A DNA stretch of 64,000 bases from CAYVTZ01 sp964454685 (GTDB lineage: Bacteria; Bacillota; Clostridia; Christensenellales; Christensenellaceae), in assembly GCA_964454685.1 (NCBI GenBank), contig CAYVTZ010000010.1, forward strand, positions 31,085 to 95,084, in the 5' to 3' direction. Positions 52,225 through 61,176 of the stretch are shown piece after piece. The position numbers were made by a program, and so were the translations under genes. The notes beneath the pieces are model-generated. The model worked only from the letters and a program-made list of their open reading frames with translations, was not told the origin of the DNA and made no database searches. How positions within the stretch are numbered: the stretch's first letter is position 1; every line of letters begins with the position of its first letter.

Positions 52225-54576
52225 TTACATCTGCCCCAAAAAGCTCAGAATCTTCGTCGCATATGAGGGATCCATCGCCCATGTGCCGCTCAAAGCTTCC
52301 ACAGTCGGCGCACATCCGCGTGTCACATAACCAAAGCGCGGGTCAACCTGCGACTTTTTCAACGGTTCTGTGCTTGCATACGCCTTCAGATGCTGGATCT
52401 GTGCGCGGATGCCGATGCGTACCGATTCAAATGTCTCGCCACGTACACCGCCGCCCGTTGCGCCAATGCCTGCAAAATTGCACTGATCCGGCACAACCGA
52501 TCCGCCAAACCGCAGGAATCCTGTCTCATGGCACATCTGCGCAAATGCCACTTCCGGCTTCACGCCTTCCGCTTTGGCTTCTTCCGCATAAATCCTGACA
52601 AACTTCGCAAGATCGATGTTCGGGTTATCCCGTTTGTCCGCAGAATTCGTATTCGAGCGAATTGTGTAATACTTCGGGAAGCCCTGACCATCATAGCCAT
52701 ATTGCGTGATGAGGTTGGATGCGCCCGGATTATATTTGGAAGCATTCGCCGTGAAGAAGCTCATCATACGTGCTTCGCTGATCGCCTGCGATCCCATGAT
52801 AGAGTATCCCGTTACCGGAGGCTTGGTGCCCTTCACCGTTATCGTCTGCGATGCAGAATACCCTTCTCTGCCTTGCTTGTCCACCGCACGCACGTCGATC
52901 TGATAGTCTCCGCCTACGCCGCCAAACGCCGCAAGGTTAAACATCGCTTCAAAATATTGACCACCGTTTCTCGACGCAGTCGCGAAGAATTTTGTTTGGT
53001 TTGTGTTCAGATTCCGCACACGGAAGGAAACCTCTTTCAAACCCGATGGAGCGTCGATGTTGAACGCACGCATTTTAAACTTTGTCCAGTCCGTCGGGTT
53101 GGACGGAACGTAAATGCGCATACCATTCACGCGCGGTCCCTGCGGCGCAGTCACCTTCACAAAGTATGGTTCGGAGTATACCACCTGCCCGGTTTTGGAA
53201 ATCACCTTCGCCTGGAAGCGGTAAGTACCGGATAATCCGCCAAATGCCGCCGTATCAAACTGCATCTGATACGATCCGTTGCCCATCTTCCGATCCTGAA
53301 CGCGGAAGAACTGATACGCAGAGTTGGTGTCCTCATGTCTGACACGCATGCTCACCGATCGGATTCCATCGGTAGAGGAAACCCCGAAGATTTGCGTCCA
53401 GAATTTAGCCAAAGCTGTTTCTGTATTTCTGTTTGTCGTCGATTTCGGCAGATAGAATTTCAGCTTACCTACCGTTGTACCCGAAGGATCCGGATTTGGG
53501 CCGTTCGACTGCACCAGCACTTTCAGTATTTCGCTGCGCACCAAATTGCCTGCATTATCGTATGCCGTCGCCCGGAATCGATACGTACCCGGCTGCCCGC
53601 CAAAGGAAGAGGTTCTAAACTGAATCGCATAGCGTCCGTTTCCTTTGAAAATGCCGTCAAAGCGCTGAATGCCTTTTGTCCCGACGCGATCCGCTTCAAA
53701 CGTGACCTTGGATATCCCGCTCGGGGCATACACGCCCGTTGCAATAATCGGGAAGGAATGGCTCTTCGTTGTTGTTCCCTGCGAAGCTGTCAACTGATTA
53801 TCAATCCTCAGTTTGTTGGTCGGATTGTCCTCGGAAATCTTCTTGGGATATTTTTGCAGATACTGCACCACGCCGTCCGCGATTGCAGAAGCAACCGTTG
53901 TGGCATTTGCATCATTCGTAATGTAACCCACATCTGTTGCATTATCAATGAAGCAGGTTTCGAATAACACCGCAGGTCCATTGCTGTACTTGATGGGTGC
54001 GTCAGCGCCATTCAAAAAGTTTTTCACACTACGTTGACGCAGCGCAGTCTTGGAGCCAACGCTGTTCAAGATCATTCCTGCCGCATCCTGCGCCCGCGTC
54101 CATGCCAAAACATTGCTTTGCGCGGAAGTGTAATATGCTTCAGCACCTGTGCCGCCCCCCGAGTTATGGTGAATGCTCAAGTGCAAGTCCGGATCGACCT
54201 GATTAGATACATACGCCAGTTCCGTTGAAAAATCGTATTTGTCACGATCATATTTCAACAGCACCGGCACATCTGTTCCGGTCGACACAACATCATTCAC
54301 ACGATGCGTCAAATAAACCTGTACGCCGCGCGCTTGCAACTGCTTTGCAACCTTGTATGCAAGAATCGCATTAAATCCACGCTCTGGCCAACCGTTCACA
54401 CCTTGCGCACCCGCGTCTTTCATTCCGTGACCCGGGTCAATCACAACCGTTTTCACGGTTGCCGCCTCTGCTTTTCCACTCAAATCCCCGATTGGAATAG
54501 AAAGCCCTACTACAATGATCAACGCTGCCAAAAAGAGCGCGATCAACCTCTTCTTGTTTTCTAATACATAATTCAT
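52225..54576 (-). CDS. Bifunctional autolysin: N-acetylmuramoyl-L-alanine amidase and glucosaminidase
   Basis: This 783-residue secreted protein has a signal peptide or N-terminal anchor (LIALFLAALIIVVGLSIPIG), an Amidase_3 domain (about 40-225) with zinc motif DPGHG at 47-51, a distal SIHHNS His and the catalytic Glu in LFETCFIDN. Three GBS Bsp-like repeats follow (about 250-580, each with a GxxGxYxxxF... ending). The C-terminal glucosaminidase-type domain (about 600-780) has a catalytic Glu in MCHETGFLRFGG. It would cleave both the stem-peptide amide and the glycan of peptidoglycan. The ATG at 54576 follows AGAGGGAAA. Single-gene unit. Confidence 0.9.
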   Translation of the reverse strand: MNYVLENKKRLIALFLAALIIVVGLSIPIGDLSGKAEAATVKTVVIDPGHGMKDAGAQGVNGWPERGFNAILAYKVAKQLQARGVQVYLTHRVNDVVSTGTDVPVLLKYDRDKYDFSTELAYVSNQVDPDLHLSIHHNSGGGTGAEAYYTSAQSNVLAWTRAQDAAGMILNSVGSKTALRQRSVKNFLNGADAPIKYSNGPAVLFETCFIDNATDVGYITNDANATTVASAIADGVVQYLQKYPKKISEDNPTNKLRIDNQLTASQGTTTKSHSFPIIATGVYAPSGISKVTFEADRVGTKGIQRFDGIFKGNGRYAIQFRTSSFGGQPGTYRFRATAYDNAGNLVRSEILKVLVQSNGPNPDPSGTTVGKLKFYLPKSTTNRNTETALAKFWTQIFGVSSTDGIRSVSMRVRHEDTNSAYQFFRVQDRKMGNGSYQMQFDTAAFGGLSGTYRFQAKVISKTGQVVYSEPYFVKVTAPQGPRVNGMRIYVPSNPTDWTKFKMRAFNIDAPSGLKEVSFRVRNLNTNQTKFFATASRNGGQYFEAMFNLAAFGGVGGDYQIDVRAVDKQGREGYSASQTITVKGTKPPVTGYSIMGSQAISEARMMSFFTANASKYNPGASNLITQYGYDGQGFPKYYTIRSNTNSADKRDNPNIDLAKFVRIYAEEAKAEGVKPEVAFAQMCHETGFLRFGGSVVPDQCNFAGIGATGGGVRGETFESVRIGIRAQIQHLKAYASTEPLKKSQVDPRFGYVTRGCAPTVEALSGTWAMDPSYATKILSFLGQM

Positions 54577-54780
54577 ACTTTTCCCTCTAACTATTGATCT
54601 GTCCCAATTAAAATTGTTCCCTGCACGCCTATCATACAACAAATACTCAGAAAATCATATATTTGTTTCATATTTTTAACATTAAGTTCATAATTCTGTG
54701 CATTGCTCCAACACCGCTCCTCAAGCGGGTTTTCGCATAAGAAATCAAGCATTTTATCTCATATTTAACAAAAACACAAA

Positions 54781-54818
54781 AAAACTGCGCCGCCCCTCAC
54801 GGGTGCAGCGCAGCTTCT
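54781..54818 (-). terminator. Terminator of the rhamnose-type ABC operon
   Basis: CTGCGC (54785-54790) pairs with GCGCAG (54808-54813), with CCC/GGG inside. A run of T follows on the minus strand. It lies about 30 bases after the binding-protein stop. The rest of 54577-54780 holds the autolysin promoter area and no gene. Confidence 0.8.
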
Positions 54819-54845
54819 TTTTACGTTAAATTGCCATAGACTTGC

Positions 54846-56069
54846 TTACAGTTTGTCAATCCATTCGGACATATTCCCTTTGTAGAACACATACGGATCC
54901 AGCGCGATTACGCGGGTGCCGCCGTCTTCGTCTTCCACCGTCTCAAAGGTTTCGCCTGCATATTCAAACTTGCTGCCCACTTTGCCGTCATACGTGCCGT
55001 CAGCCGCAGCCAAAGAAGCCGCACCGGCAACTTCACCCAGTTTGATTACATCCCACAGCATCATGTACGGGCATACAAAGTCAAACGCATTGTCGTCCGC
55101 CTTGAGAGGCATAAAGCTCTGCATTTCGCTCGGGAGACCCAGACCCGTCAATTTGATCGGGCTGCCGGAGCTCTTCAAAACCTGACCGGCAGAAGCCATA
55201 CCAACTGTGGTGGGGGAGATGATGACGTTGACTGCATTCTCGCTGACAAATGCGTTTGCCTGCGTGGTGCTTTCGGTCGGGTCGTCATTTCCATATTTTT
55301 TGTCAAGCGTAGCGCTTACTTTGCCTTTGTAGACGTCTTTTGCAAGTTCGTCTTCCATCTTTGCGATCCAGTTGTTCTGAACCGGCGTGTCGATACCGGC
55401 AGAAAGAACGCCAAATTTGAGTTCCGGGCCGCTGTACGAGCCAAGTGCCGTTGCAACTGCCGCTTCCATGTTGCCATCTTCCGGATAATCAATACCCAGA
55501 GCGATCAGCGTAGCAGCCTGCACCAGAGAGCTGCCGATTGCTTCCGGCAACGTCTGGTCGATGTGCGTCAAGCGATATTCCGGTGAAGCTTTGGAGTCAA
55601 CCGAAACGATCTTAATGCCTGCATCAGCAGCCTTTTTGAATACCTGGTCATAGCCGGTGTCACCGTTGGTGGAAATCGTGATGGATTTCACTTTCTGGGT
55701 GATCAGCGTGTCCAGCATTTCAACCTGCGCTGCAACGGTGGTCTCAGAAGGGCTCTTGTAAGCCGCTTTTTGACCGGCGTCCGTCACCGCTTTGGTGAAG
55801 CCTTCCGCCATCAAGTCGCCGAACGCGTTGCCGGTGCTCTTAAACATGAAGATGTTGGTGCCTTCCAGTCCTTCGCCATCCGCCGCCGGAGCTTCGGATG
55901 CCGGTGCCTCAGATGCCGGAGCGTCCGCTGCCGGAGCATCGGATGCCGGAGCGTCCGCCGCCGGAGCCGCGCTGTCAGCAACAGGTTGGGGTGTCACGCT
56001 GGAGCAGCCCGCAAAAGCGGTCACACACAGCACGAGAGCGATAGTGATAGCAAGTAATTTTTTTGCCAT
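54846..56069 (-). CDS. ABC sugar-binding lipoprotein, rhamnose (RhaS) type
   Basis: This 407-residue protein has a lipobox VTAFAGCSS (Cys 21), a linker of Ala/Pro/Asp/Ser/Glu repeats (about 28-62), then a binding domain FMFKSTGNAFGDLMAEGFTKAV...SPSETTVAAQVEMLDTLI, similar to RhaS/LsrB-type proteins. L-rhamnose is the likely substrate because L-rhamnose isomerase is encoded nearby. GGGAGGAAAAACAA precedes the ATG at 56069; the longer frame to 56156 is not supported. It is the last gene of its four-gene operon. Confidence 0.88.
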   Translation of the reverse strand: MAKKLLAITIALVLCVTAFAGCSSVTPQPVADSAAPAADAPASDAPAADAPASEAPASEAPAADGEGLEGTNIFMFKSTGNAFGDLMAEGFTKAVTDAGQKAAYKSPSETTVAAQVEMLDTLITQKVKSITISTNGDTGYDQVFKKAADAGIKIVSVDSKASPEYRLTHIDQTLPEAIGSSLVQAATLIALGIDYPEDGNMEAAVATALGSYSGPELKFGVLSAGIDTPVQNNWIAKMEDELAKDVYKGKVSATLDKKYGNDDPTESTTQANAFVSENAVNVIISPTTVGMASAGQVLKSSGSPIKLTGLGLPSEMQSFMPLKADDNAFDFVCPYMMLWDVIKLGEVAGAASLAAADGTYDGKVGSKFEYAGETFETVEDEDGGTRVIALDPYVFYKGNMSEWIDKL

Positions 56070-56166
56070 TTGTTTTTCCTCCCTTGTTTGATTGATATTT
56101 TTATTTTGGGGCGCTTGTGCGCCCACAAACTGAATGATCTCTTCCGGTCGACTCAAGCATAGCCAA

Positions 56167-57180
56167 CTATTTTTTTAGCGCACGTTTTGCTTTCGAGCGT
56201 GCCGCAATGTCCATCAGCATCGGGATCATAACCGCAATAATCAGTATGATACCGATGATGATTTTTTGCACATTGGCGTGCACTTCCAGCAAATCCAGCG
56301 TCTTGCTCAGGAATGCCATAATCAACGTCGCAATGATGGGGCCATACGCATTTCCCTTGCCGCCCAGCGTTGATACGCCGCCGAGCACCGCAATGGCAAT
56401 GACGCGCAGTTCATATCCCTCGCCCATGCTTGAGCTCACGCCGCCGAGTCTGCCCGCAAAGAAGATTGCAGAAATGGCAGCCGTAATACCCATGATGACA
56501 AAGACCATGATCTTGGTGCGCACCACGCGAATGCCGGAATATTCCGCCACCGTCGCGCTGTTGCCAATGATGTACAGCTCACGTCCAAATCTTGTTTTGT
56601 GCAGAATAATTGCAAAGACCACCGCCACCGCAAAAAAGCAGATCAGCGCATAAGGCACCACGCCACCCAAATTCCCCCATGCCAGCTCAGAAAACCAGTC
56701 CGGGAATTTTTTCAAGGAGTTTACGTCTAAAATGATCTTTACAATGCCGCGAAACAGCATGGATGTCGCAATCGTGACAATGACGGCAGGCATTTTAAAC
56801 TTTGCCACCAGCACGCCGTTGAAAGCGCCGCACAAGGCGCCCGCACCCACACCGGCAATCACAGCAATCACGCTCGGGATGCCGGATTGGTACATCAGCC
56901 CCATCACCATGCATGCCACAATCATGATGGACGCCACAGAAACGTCGATGTCACCCAGCATCAGTACGAAAATCATGCCCAGCACCATGAAGGACAAATC
57001 CATACCGGATTGAATGATGGACTGGATGGTGCCTTCCGCAAAGTAGAGATTCGGTCTTAATACCGCCAGCACCACATTGATGACGATGAAGATATAGACC
57101 AGTATCATTTCCCATCTTACAAGGAATTTCGAGAGCTTGAATTGCTCTTTTACGGTTAAATCATAACTATTGCTGCTCAT
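56167..57180 (-). CDS. ABC sugar permease, rhamnose type (second of pair)
   Basis: This 337-residue membrane protein has about ten helices, the LMLGDIDVSVASIMIVACMVMG family segment and the MGEGYELRVIAIAVLGGVSTLGGKGN contact region. It begins with a charged cytoplasmic tail (SSNSYDLTVKEQFKLSKF). It forms a heterodimer with the permease upstream; its ATG overlaps that stop by one base (TAATG). Confidence 0.92.
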   Translation of the reverse strand: MSSNSYDLTVKEQFKLSKFLVRWEMILVYIFIVINVVLAVLRPNLYFAEGTIQSIIQSGMDLSFMVLGMIFVLMLGDIDVSVASIMIVACMVMGLMYQSGIPSVIAVIAGVGAGALCGAFNGVLVAKFKMPAVIVTIATSMLFRGIVKIILDVNSLKKFPDWFSELAWGNLGGVVPYALICFFAVAVVFAIILHKTRFGRELYIIGNSATVAEYSGIRVVRTKIMVFVIMGITAAISAIFFAGRLGGVSSSMGEGYELRVIAIAVLGGVSTLGGKGNAYGPIIATLIMAFLSKTLDLLEVHANVQKIIIGIILIIAVMIPMLMDIAARSKAKRALKK

Positions 57181-58181
57181 TAGATCAACATCCCCCTCTC
57201 TTTCAGCGCGCGTTTTTCAACCATACTCGCGCTTGCGAGGTTGATGACCACGGCAATGATGATGATTGCGCCCTGCAATGCGCTCTGCCAAACAGAGAAT
57301 CCCGGAAGCAGACTGAGCAGGTAAGAGATTACCGCCATCAGTATCACCGAAATAATCACGCCGTCAATGCGTCCGCGGCCACCCGATATGCTCACACCGC
57401 CCAAGATGCAGGTAGCGATTGCCGTCAGTTCGTAGCCCGTGCCGATGTCGGAGTTGACCATCGCATAGTTTGCGGAGTAAAGCACGCCCGCAAGCCCGGC
57501 GCACGCGCCGCACAGCACGAAGGACATCACTTTCACGTTCCCCTCGTTGATGCCCGCAACCTTAGAGGATTCCGGGCTGGTGCCGATGGCATACAGCCGT
57601 CTGCCGCTTCTTGTAAAGGCAAGGAAGAAGCCCGCCACCACAAACAGTCCGATCATCCACCAAACGATCGCGCTAAACCCTAAAATCTTGAATTGCGAGA
57701 ACGCCATAAAGCTTTCTGTAAAATGATGCGGGAAGAACCACGCACCGTTGCTGATCACGAATGCCAATCCTCTAAAGATGTACATGGTGCCCAGCGTTAC
57801 GATCATCGGCACCATACGCAGCTTGCCCACCAGCAAGCCATTAAACAATCCGCACAGACCGCCGATCACCACCGCAAGAAACACCCATAAAATCGCGGGC
57901 ACCGCTTGGTTTGCATTCATCAACAGCGTCACGCTCACACCGCTTACCGCCAAAATCGCACCAATGGAGAGGTCAATGCCTCCTGCCAGCAGTACAAACA
58001 TAATCCCAATCGTGAGAATTGCATACACCGCATTGTTGGTCAGCATGGAAGAGATCGACATAAAGCTAAAGAAGGACGGTGTCACAATCGCCGCAATCAC
58101 CAGCAAAACAGCCAGCGCCAACAGCAAACCAAATTGCTTATAGTCTACAATCTTTCTTAGAATGCTTTTCTTCTCATTCAT
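57180..58181 (-). CDS. ABC sugar permease, rhamnose type (first of pair)
   Basis: This 333-residue protein has the LLAGGIDLSIGAILAVSGVSV family segment and GTGYELTAIATCILGGVSISGGRGR contact region. The ATG at 58181 is preferred over one three codons earlier because GGGAGG is properly spaced from it and abuts the other. The start lies inside the end of the ATPase gene (8-base overlap). Confidence 0.92.
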   Translation of the reverse strand: MNEKKSILRKIVDYKQFGLLLALAVLLVIAAIVTPSFFSFMSISSMLTNNAVYAILTIGIMFVLLAGGIDLSIGAILAVSGVSVTLLMNANQAVPAILWVFLAVVIGGLCGLFNGLLVGKLRMVPMIVTLGTMYIFRGLAFVISNGAWFFPHHFTESFMAFSQFKILGFSAIVWWMIGLFVVAGFFLAFTRSGRRLYAIGTSPESSKVAGINEGNVKVMSFVLCGACAGLAGVLYSANYAMVNSDIGTGYELTAIATCILGGVSISGGRGRIDGVIISVILMAVISYLLSLLPGFSVWQSALQGAIIIIAVVINLASASMVEKRALKERGMLI

Positions 58182-59694
58182 TTGCAGCATCCTCCCATTC
58201 TTCCCCTTCTTTCATCAGCGCCGCCGCGAGGATTTTGCTCTGCGTCGCCTCGGTCGCTTCAAAGCGCCCCGTCACACGTCCTGATTTCATGACCACGATG
58301 CGATCCGCCATGCCCAGCACCTCCGGCATTTCCGAGGATACAATGATGATGGCATATCCGCTTGCGGCAAGTTCGTTGATGATTTCATAAATCGAGTTTT
58401 TCGCGCCAACGTCGATGCCCTTGGTCGGTTCATCAAAAATCAACACTTTCAAGTCGCAGTTCAGCAGCTTGGCAAATACCACCTTCTGCTGGTTACCACC
58501 CGAAAGCGAGGACGGCGGACTTGCAATGTCCTTCGCCTTCAGCTTAATCTTCTGGCATAGCTCAATCGCCTTCAAAATCTCTGCCTTCACATCCAGCATC
58601 CCGTGCTTGCTAAATTTTTTAAGAACCGGCGCGGATACGTTCTGATAGATGGGCAGTTCGTTCACCAATCCCTGCAACTGCCGATCCTCCGGCAACAGCC
58701 CGATTCCGTTGTTCAGCGCATCGTACGGCGAATGAATCTGCAAATTTTTTCCATTCAGCTTGATTTCGCCCTGATCAGCGCGCATCACGCCGAATATAGT
58801 CTGGCAGACCTCGGTACGCCCCGCGCCCACCAGTCCGGTCAGCGCCACGATTTCGCCCTCTTTCACATCAAAGGAAATATCCTTGAAATATCCTTCCTTT
58901 TCCAGCCCCTTCACTTCAAACACCACGTCCTTGATGGTTGCAGTCTTAGGCGGATAAAGCTGATCCAGCTCACGACCCACCATTGCTTGAATGAGTTTGC
59001 TATTCTGAATCTTGTCCACGTCCCACGAGCCGATATATTGCGAGTCACGGAACACCGTCACACGCGTCGCAACGCGGTACATGTCCTCAAATTTATGCGT
59101 GATAAAGATGATGGATACGCCGTCGTTGCGCAGATTATCGACAATATCGTACAATTCCTCGCACTCGTGCTTGGTCAGCGATGCCGTCGGCTCGTCCATG
59201 ATGAGGATGCGCGCATCACGCGAAAGCGCCTTTGCAATCTCCACCAACTGCTGCTGTGCCACCGAAAGCGCGCTCATCGGCTTGGTCACATCAATGTCCG
59301 GCGAAAGCGCATCAATGTATGCCTTGGCACGTTTGCGCATCTCTGCCCAGTTATAGGTTCCTACCTTCGTAAGAATCTCCTGTCCCATAAAAATGTTTTC
59401 CGTCACAGTCAAATCCGGGAATGCTGTCACATGCTGATAGATTGCCGCAATGCCCAATTTTTGGGATTCGACTGTGTTTTTAAATGTCGTCTTTTCCCCT
59501 TCGTAGATGATAATACCGCTATCAGGCTGGTGTACACCGGTAATCACTTTGATGAATGTAGATTTCCCGGCGCCATTCTCTCCCATCAAGGCGTGCACTT
59601 CGCCTCGTCTTAGCTGGAATTGAACACCACTCAAAGCCGTAACGCCTCCAAAGGTTTTGACCACATCTTTTAACTCAAGTATGAAGTCACTCAT
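58174..59694 (-). CDS. ABC sugar importer ATPase, rhamnose (RhaT) type
   Basis: This 506-residue tandem ATPase has a first domain with GENGAGKSTFIKVITGV and LIMDEPTASLTKHECEELY, and a second with GLVGAGRTEVCQTIFG, SLSGGNQQKVVFAKLLNC and FDEPTKGIDVGAKNSIYE. It is the first gene of the operon, transcribed away from the AraC gene at 59871. Gene order ATPase-permease-permease-binding protein and the neighbouring rhaA support a rhamnose importer. Confidence 0.92.
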   Translation of the reverse strand: MSDFILELKDVVKTFGGVTALSGVQFQLRRGEVHALMGENGAGKSTFIKVITGVHQPDSGIIIYEGEKTTFKNTVESQKLGIAAIYQHVTAFPDLTVTENIFMGQEILTKVGTYNWAEMRKRAKAYIDALSPDIDVTKPMSALSVAQQQLVEIAKALSRDARILIMDEPTASLTKHECEELYDIVDNLRNDGVSIIFITHKFEDMYRVATRVTVFRDSQYIGSWDVDKIQNSKLIQAMVGRELDQLYPPKTATIKDVVFEVKGLEKEGYFKDISFDVKEGEIVALTGLVGAGRTEVCQTIFGVMRADQGEIKLNGKNLQIHSPYDALNNGIGLLPEDRQLQGLVNELPIYQNVSAPVLKKFSKHGMLDVKAEILKAIELCQKIKLKAKDIASPPSSLSGGNQQKVVFAKLLNCDLKVLIFDEPTKGIDVGAKNSIYEIINELAASGYAIIIVSSEMPEVLGMADRIVVMKSGRVTGRFEATEATQSKILAAALMKEGEEWEDAANE

Positions 59695-59828
59695 TTTTCT
59701 TCCCCTTATTCTGTTTTGGTTGCTTGAAAATTACTTCTTGTTCGTTTGTTATTGTGTATTGTGCCTCTCATAGACTTCAAAATCAATATCAAAAATTACG
59801 TTATTATATACAAAAATTATTTTATTCA

Positions 59829-59857
59829 TTGATTTGTTACAAAAGAGTTGATATAAT
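59829..59857 (+). promoter_or_regulatory. Promoter of the AraC-family gene
   Basis: TTGATT (59829-59834) and TATAAT (59852-59857) are 17 bases apart, in the region between the divergent ABC operon and the regulator. Confidence 0.75.
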
Positions 59858-59870
59858 TTTACAAAATAAG

Positions 59871-60740
59871 ATGAAAGTATTGGTTTTAACTATGAAACGA
59901 CTAAATGCGTGGAATTTCACAGAGAAAGCAGTGTCCACAACTTTCAACGCAAGCAAGTTCCCGTTTTATGTCAAAAAAATCGGATACCTTTCCAAATCTC
60001 GAATATCCTTCGGCAAGGAAGAAGACATTCATGATTTTGTCATCCTCTATACGCTCTCGGGCATCGTAGAATATTCCAAGCTGAAAGAGCTCCGCTATCT
60101 GCGCAAAGACGATGTCATTCTCTCGCCCTGCAATGCTCTGCAACGCTTCTCGCAGGTCAGCCGGGAGGATTGGGAATATCTATATCTGGTGCTAAGCGGT
60201 TCTCACGCAAAATATCTGTATAATATCATCCGGACCAAAGATAACGTGTTCAATCTCAATCCCGTTTCGCGCGGCATCGAGCAATTTTTATATCTGCTCG
60301 ATTTAGAGTATGACGATTCCTATCTCAGCAGCTTTCGTGCCAGCACAGCAATCCACACGCTGTTCACTTATCTTTACGAGGCGTCCTTCAACATCATGCA
60401 GTGCAAAAATATGATCCCGATTCAAGATACCCATGTCAATGTTGCCATTAATTATATCATCCAGCATTATCAGGAAGACCTCTCCATCGACCAAATCTGT
60501 GCACAGGTCGGCTTCACCAAAACATACTTTTGCAAAGTGTTTAAGGATATCACCGGAGAAACCATCCACCAATATGTCAACAAATACCGTATCAATCAAG
60601 CAAAAAATCTGCTCTCCTATTCCAAGCTGAGTATCACACTCATTGCGGCGGAAGTCGGCTTCTCCTCTGCCCAAACCTTTTCACGGGCATTTAAGGAGGT
60701 CGTTCGCATGTCTCCGGGTGAATACCGCCGACACTTTTAG
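59871..60740 (+). CDS. AraC-family regulator, probable activator of the rhamnose importer
   Basis: This protein of about 289 residues has an N-terminal cupin-like sensing part (HDFVILYTLSGIVEYSKLKELRYLRKDDVILSP) and a C-terminal AraC double HTH (LSIDQICAQVGFTKTYFCKVFKDITGETIHQYV; ITLIAAEVGFSSAQTFSRAFKEVVRMSPGEYRRHF). It is divergent from the ABC operon. The start is uncertain: ATG 59871 or ATG 59892, neither with a good ribosome site; a much longer frame from 59724 begins upstream of the promoter and is rejected. Its stop codon lies inside the first hairpin of the repeat chain. Confidence 0.88.
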   Translation: MKVLVLTMKRLNAWNFTEKAVSTTFNASKFPFYVKKIGYLSKSRISFGKEEDIHDFVILYTLSGIVEYSKLKELRYLRKDDVILSPCNALQRFSQVSREDWEYLYLVLSGSHAKYLYNIIRTKDNVFNLNPVSRGIEQFLYLLDLEYDDSYLSSFRASTAIHTLFTYLYEASFNIMQCKNMIPIQDTHVNVAINYIIQHYQEDLSIDQICAQVGFTKTYFCKVFKDITGETIHQYVNKYRINQAKNLLSYSKLSITLIAAEVGFSSAQTFSRAFKEVVRMSPGEYRRHF

Positions 60741-60988
60741 ACATATAATGTCTAGCGAATAACAAAATGTTTAAAGATTCTGTTATTCGAGCAAGCATAG
60801 CTTGCTCAGAAGGCATAAAACAGTGTTTTATGCCTTGAAGCCATTACGTAATGCGTCTGATTTGATGGATTTTAATAAAATCAATCAAATCAAGTGCAAG
60901 GTTTTTGAGCGATTTTGCCCAAAACCCTTGCACTTGAACAACGAAAAAACATCTGTAAGCCGAACGAACCGATGTTTTTTAGTTGTTC
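60738..60988. repeat. Chain of eight abutting inverted repeats
   Basis: The repeats, in order: (a) TAGACAT-ata-ATGTCTA 60738-60754. (b) CGAATAACA 60756-60764 with TGTTATTCG 60781-60789. (c) GAGCAAGC-ata-GCTTGCTC 60789-60807. (d) a perfect 13-bp stem 60810-60822/60824-60836. (e) CATTACGTAATG 60842-60853. (f) a 17-bp stem with one mismatch 60858-60874/60876-60892. (g) CAAGTGCAAGG 60891-60901 with CCTTGCACTTG 60926-60936, extended inward. (h) an 18-bp stem with one mismatch 60936-60953/60971-60988. Almost every base of this 250-base stretch is in a stem or a short loop. No protein or known RNA family is recognised. Confidence 0.88.
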
Positions 60989-61176
60989 CGTGCGCGTTAT
61001 ATAATAAGGAAGATACTTGCGCAAACGAAGTTCAAGAAAACGAACAATGCCTGTTCTTCCACCGCTCCGTATGCTGCATTTTCAGGGCAAGCACGCTTAC
61101 ACTCGGTCTGCCACAATGCACACATCAAAAAGAGCCGCCTCGCAGCAGCTCCATTCTTGTTTCCCACCCCGTCATT
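60741..61176. other. Convergent intergenic region between AraC gene and rhaA
   Basis: This 436-base gap is filled by the hairpin chain (to 60988), then about 135 bases without visible features, then the rhaA terminator. A long plus-strand frame crosses it but continues antisense through rhaA and is not a gene. Confidence 0.7.
61125..61152 (-). terminator. Terminator of rhaA
   Basis: GAGCCGC and GCAGCTC form a hairpin at 61132-61151, followed on the minus strand by TTTTT. It lies 25 bases past the rhaA stop. Confidence 0.8.
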
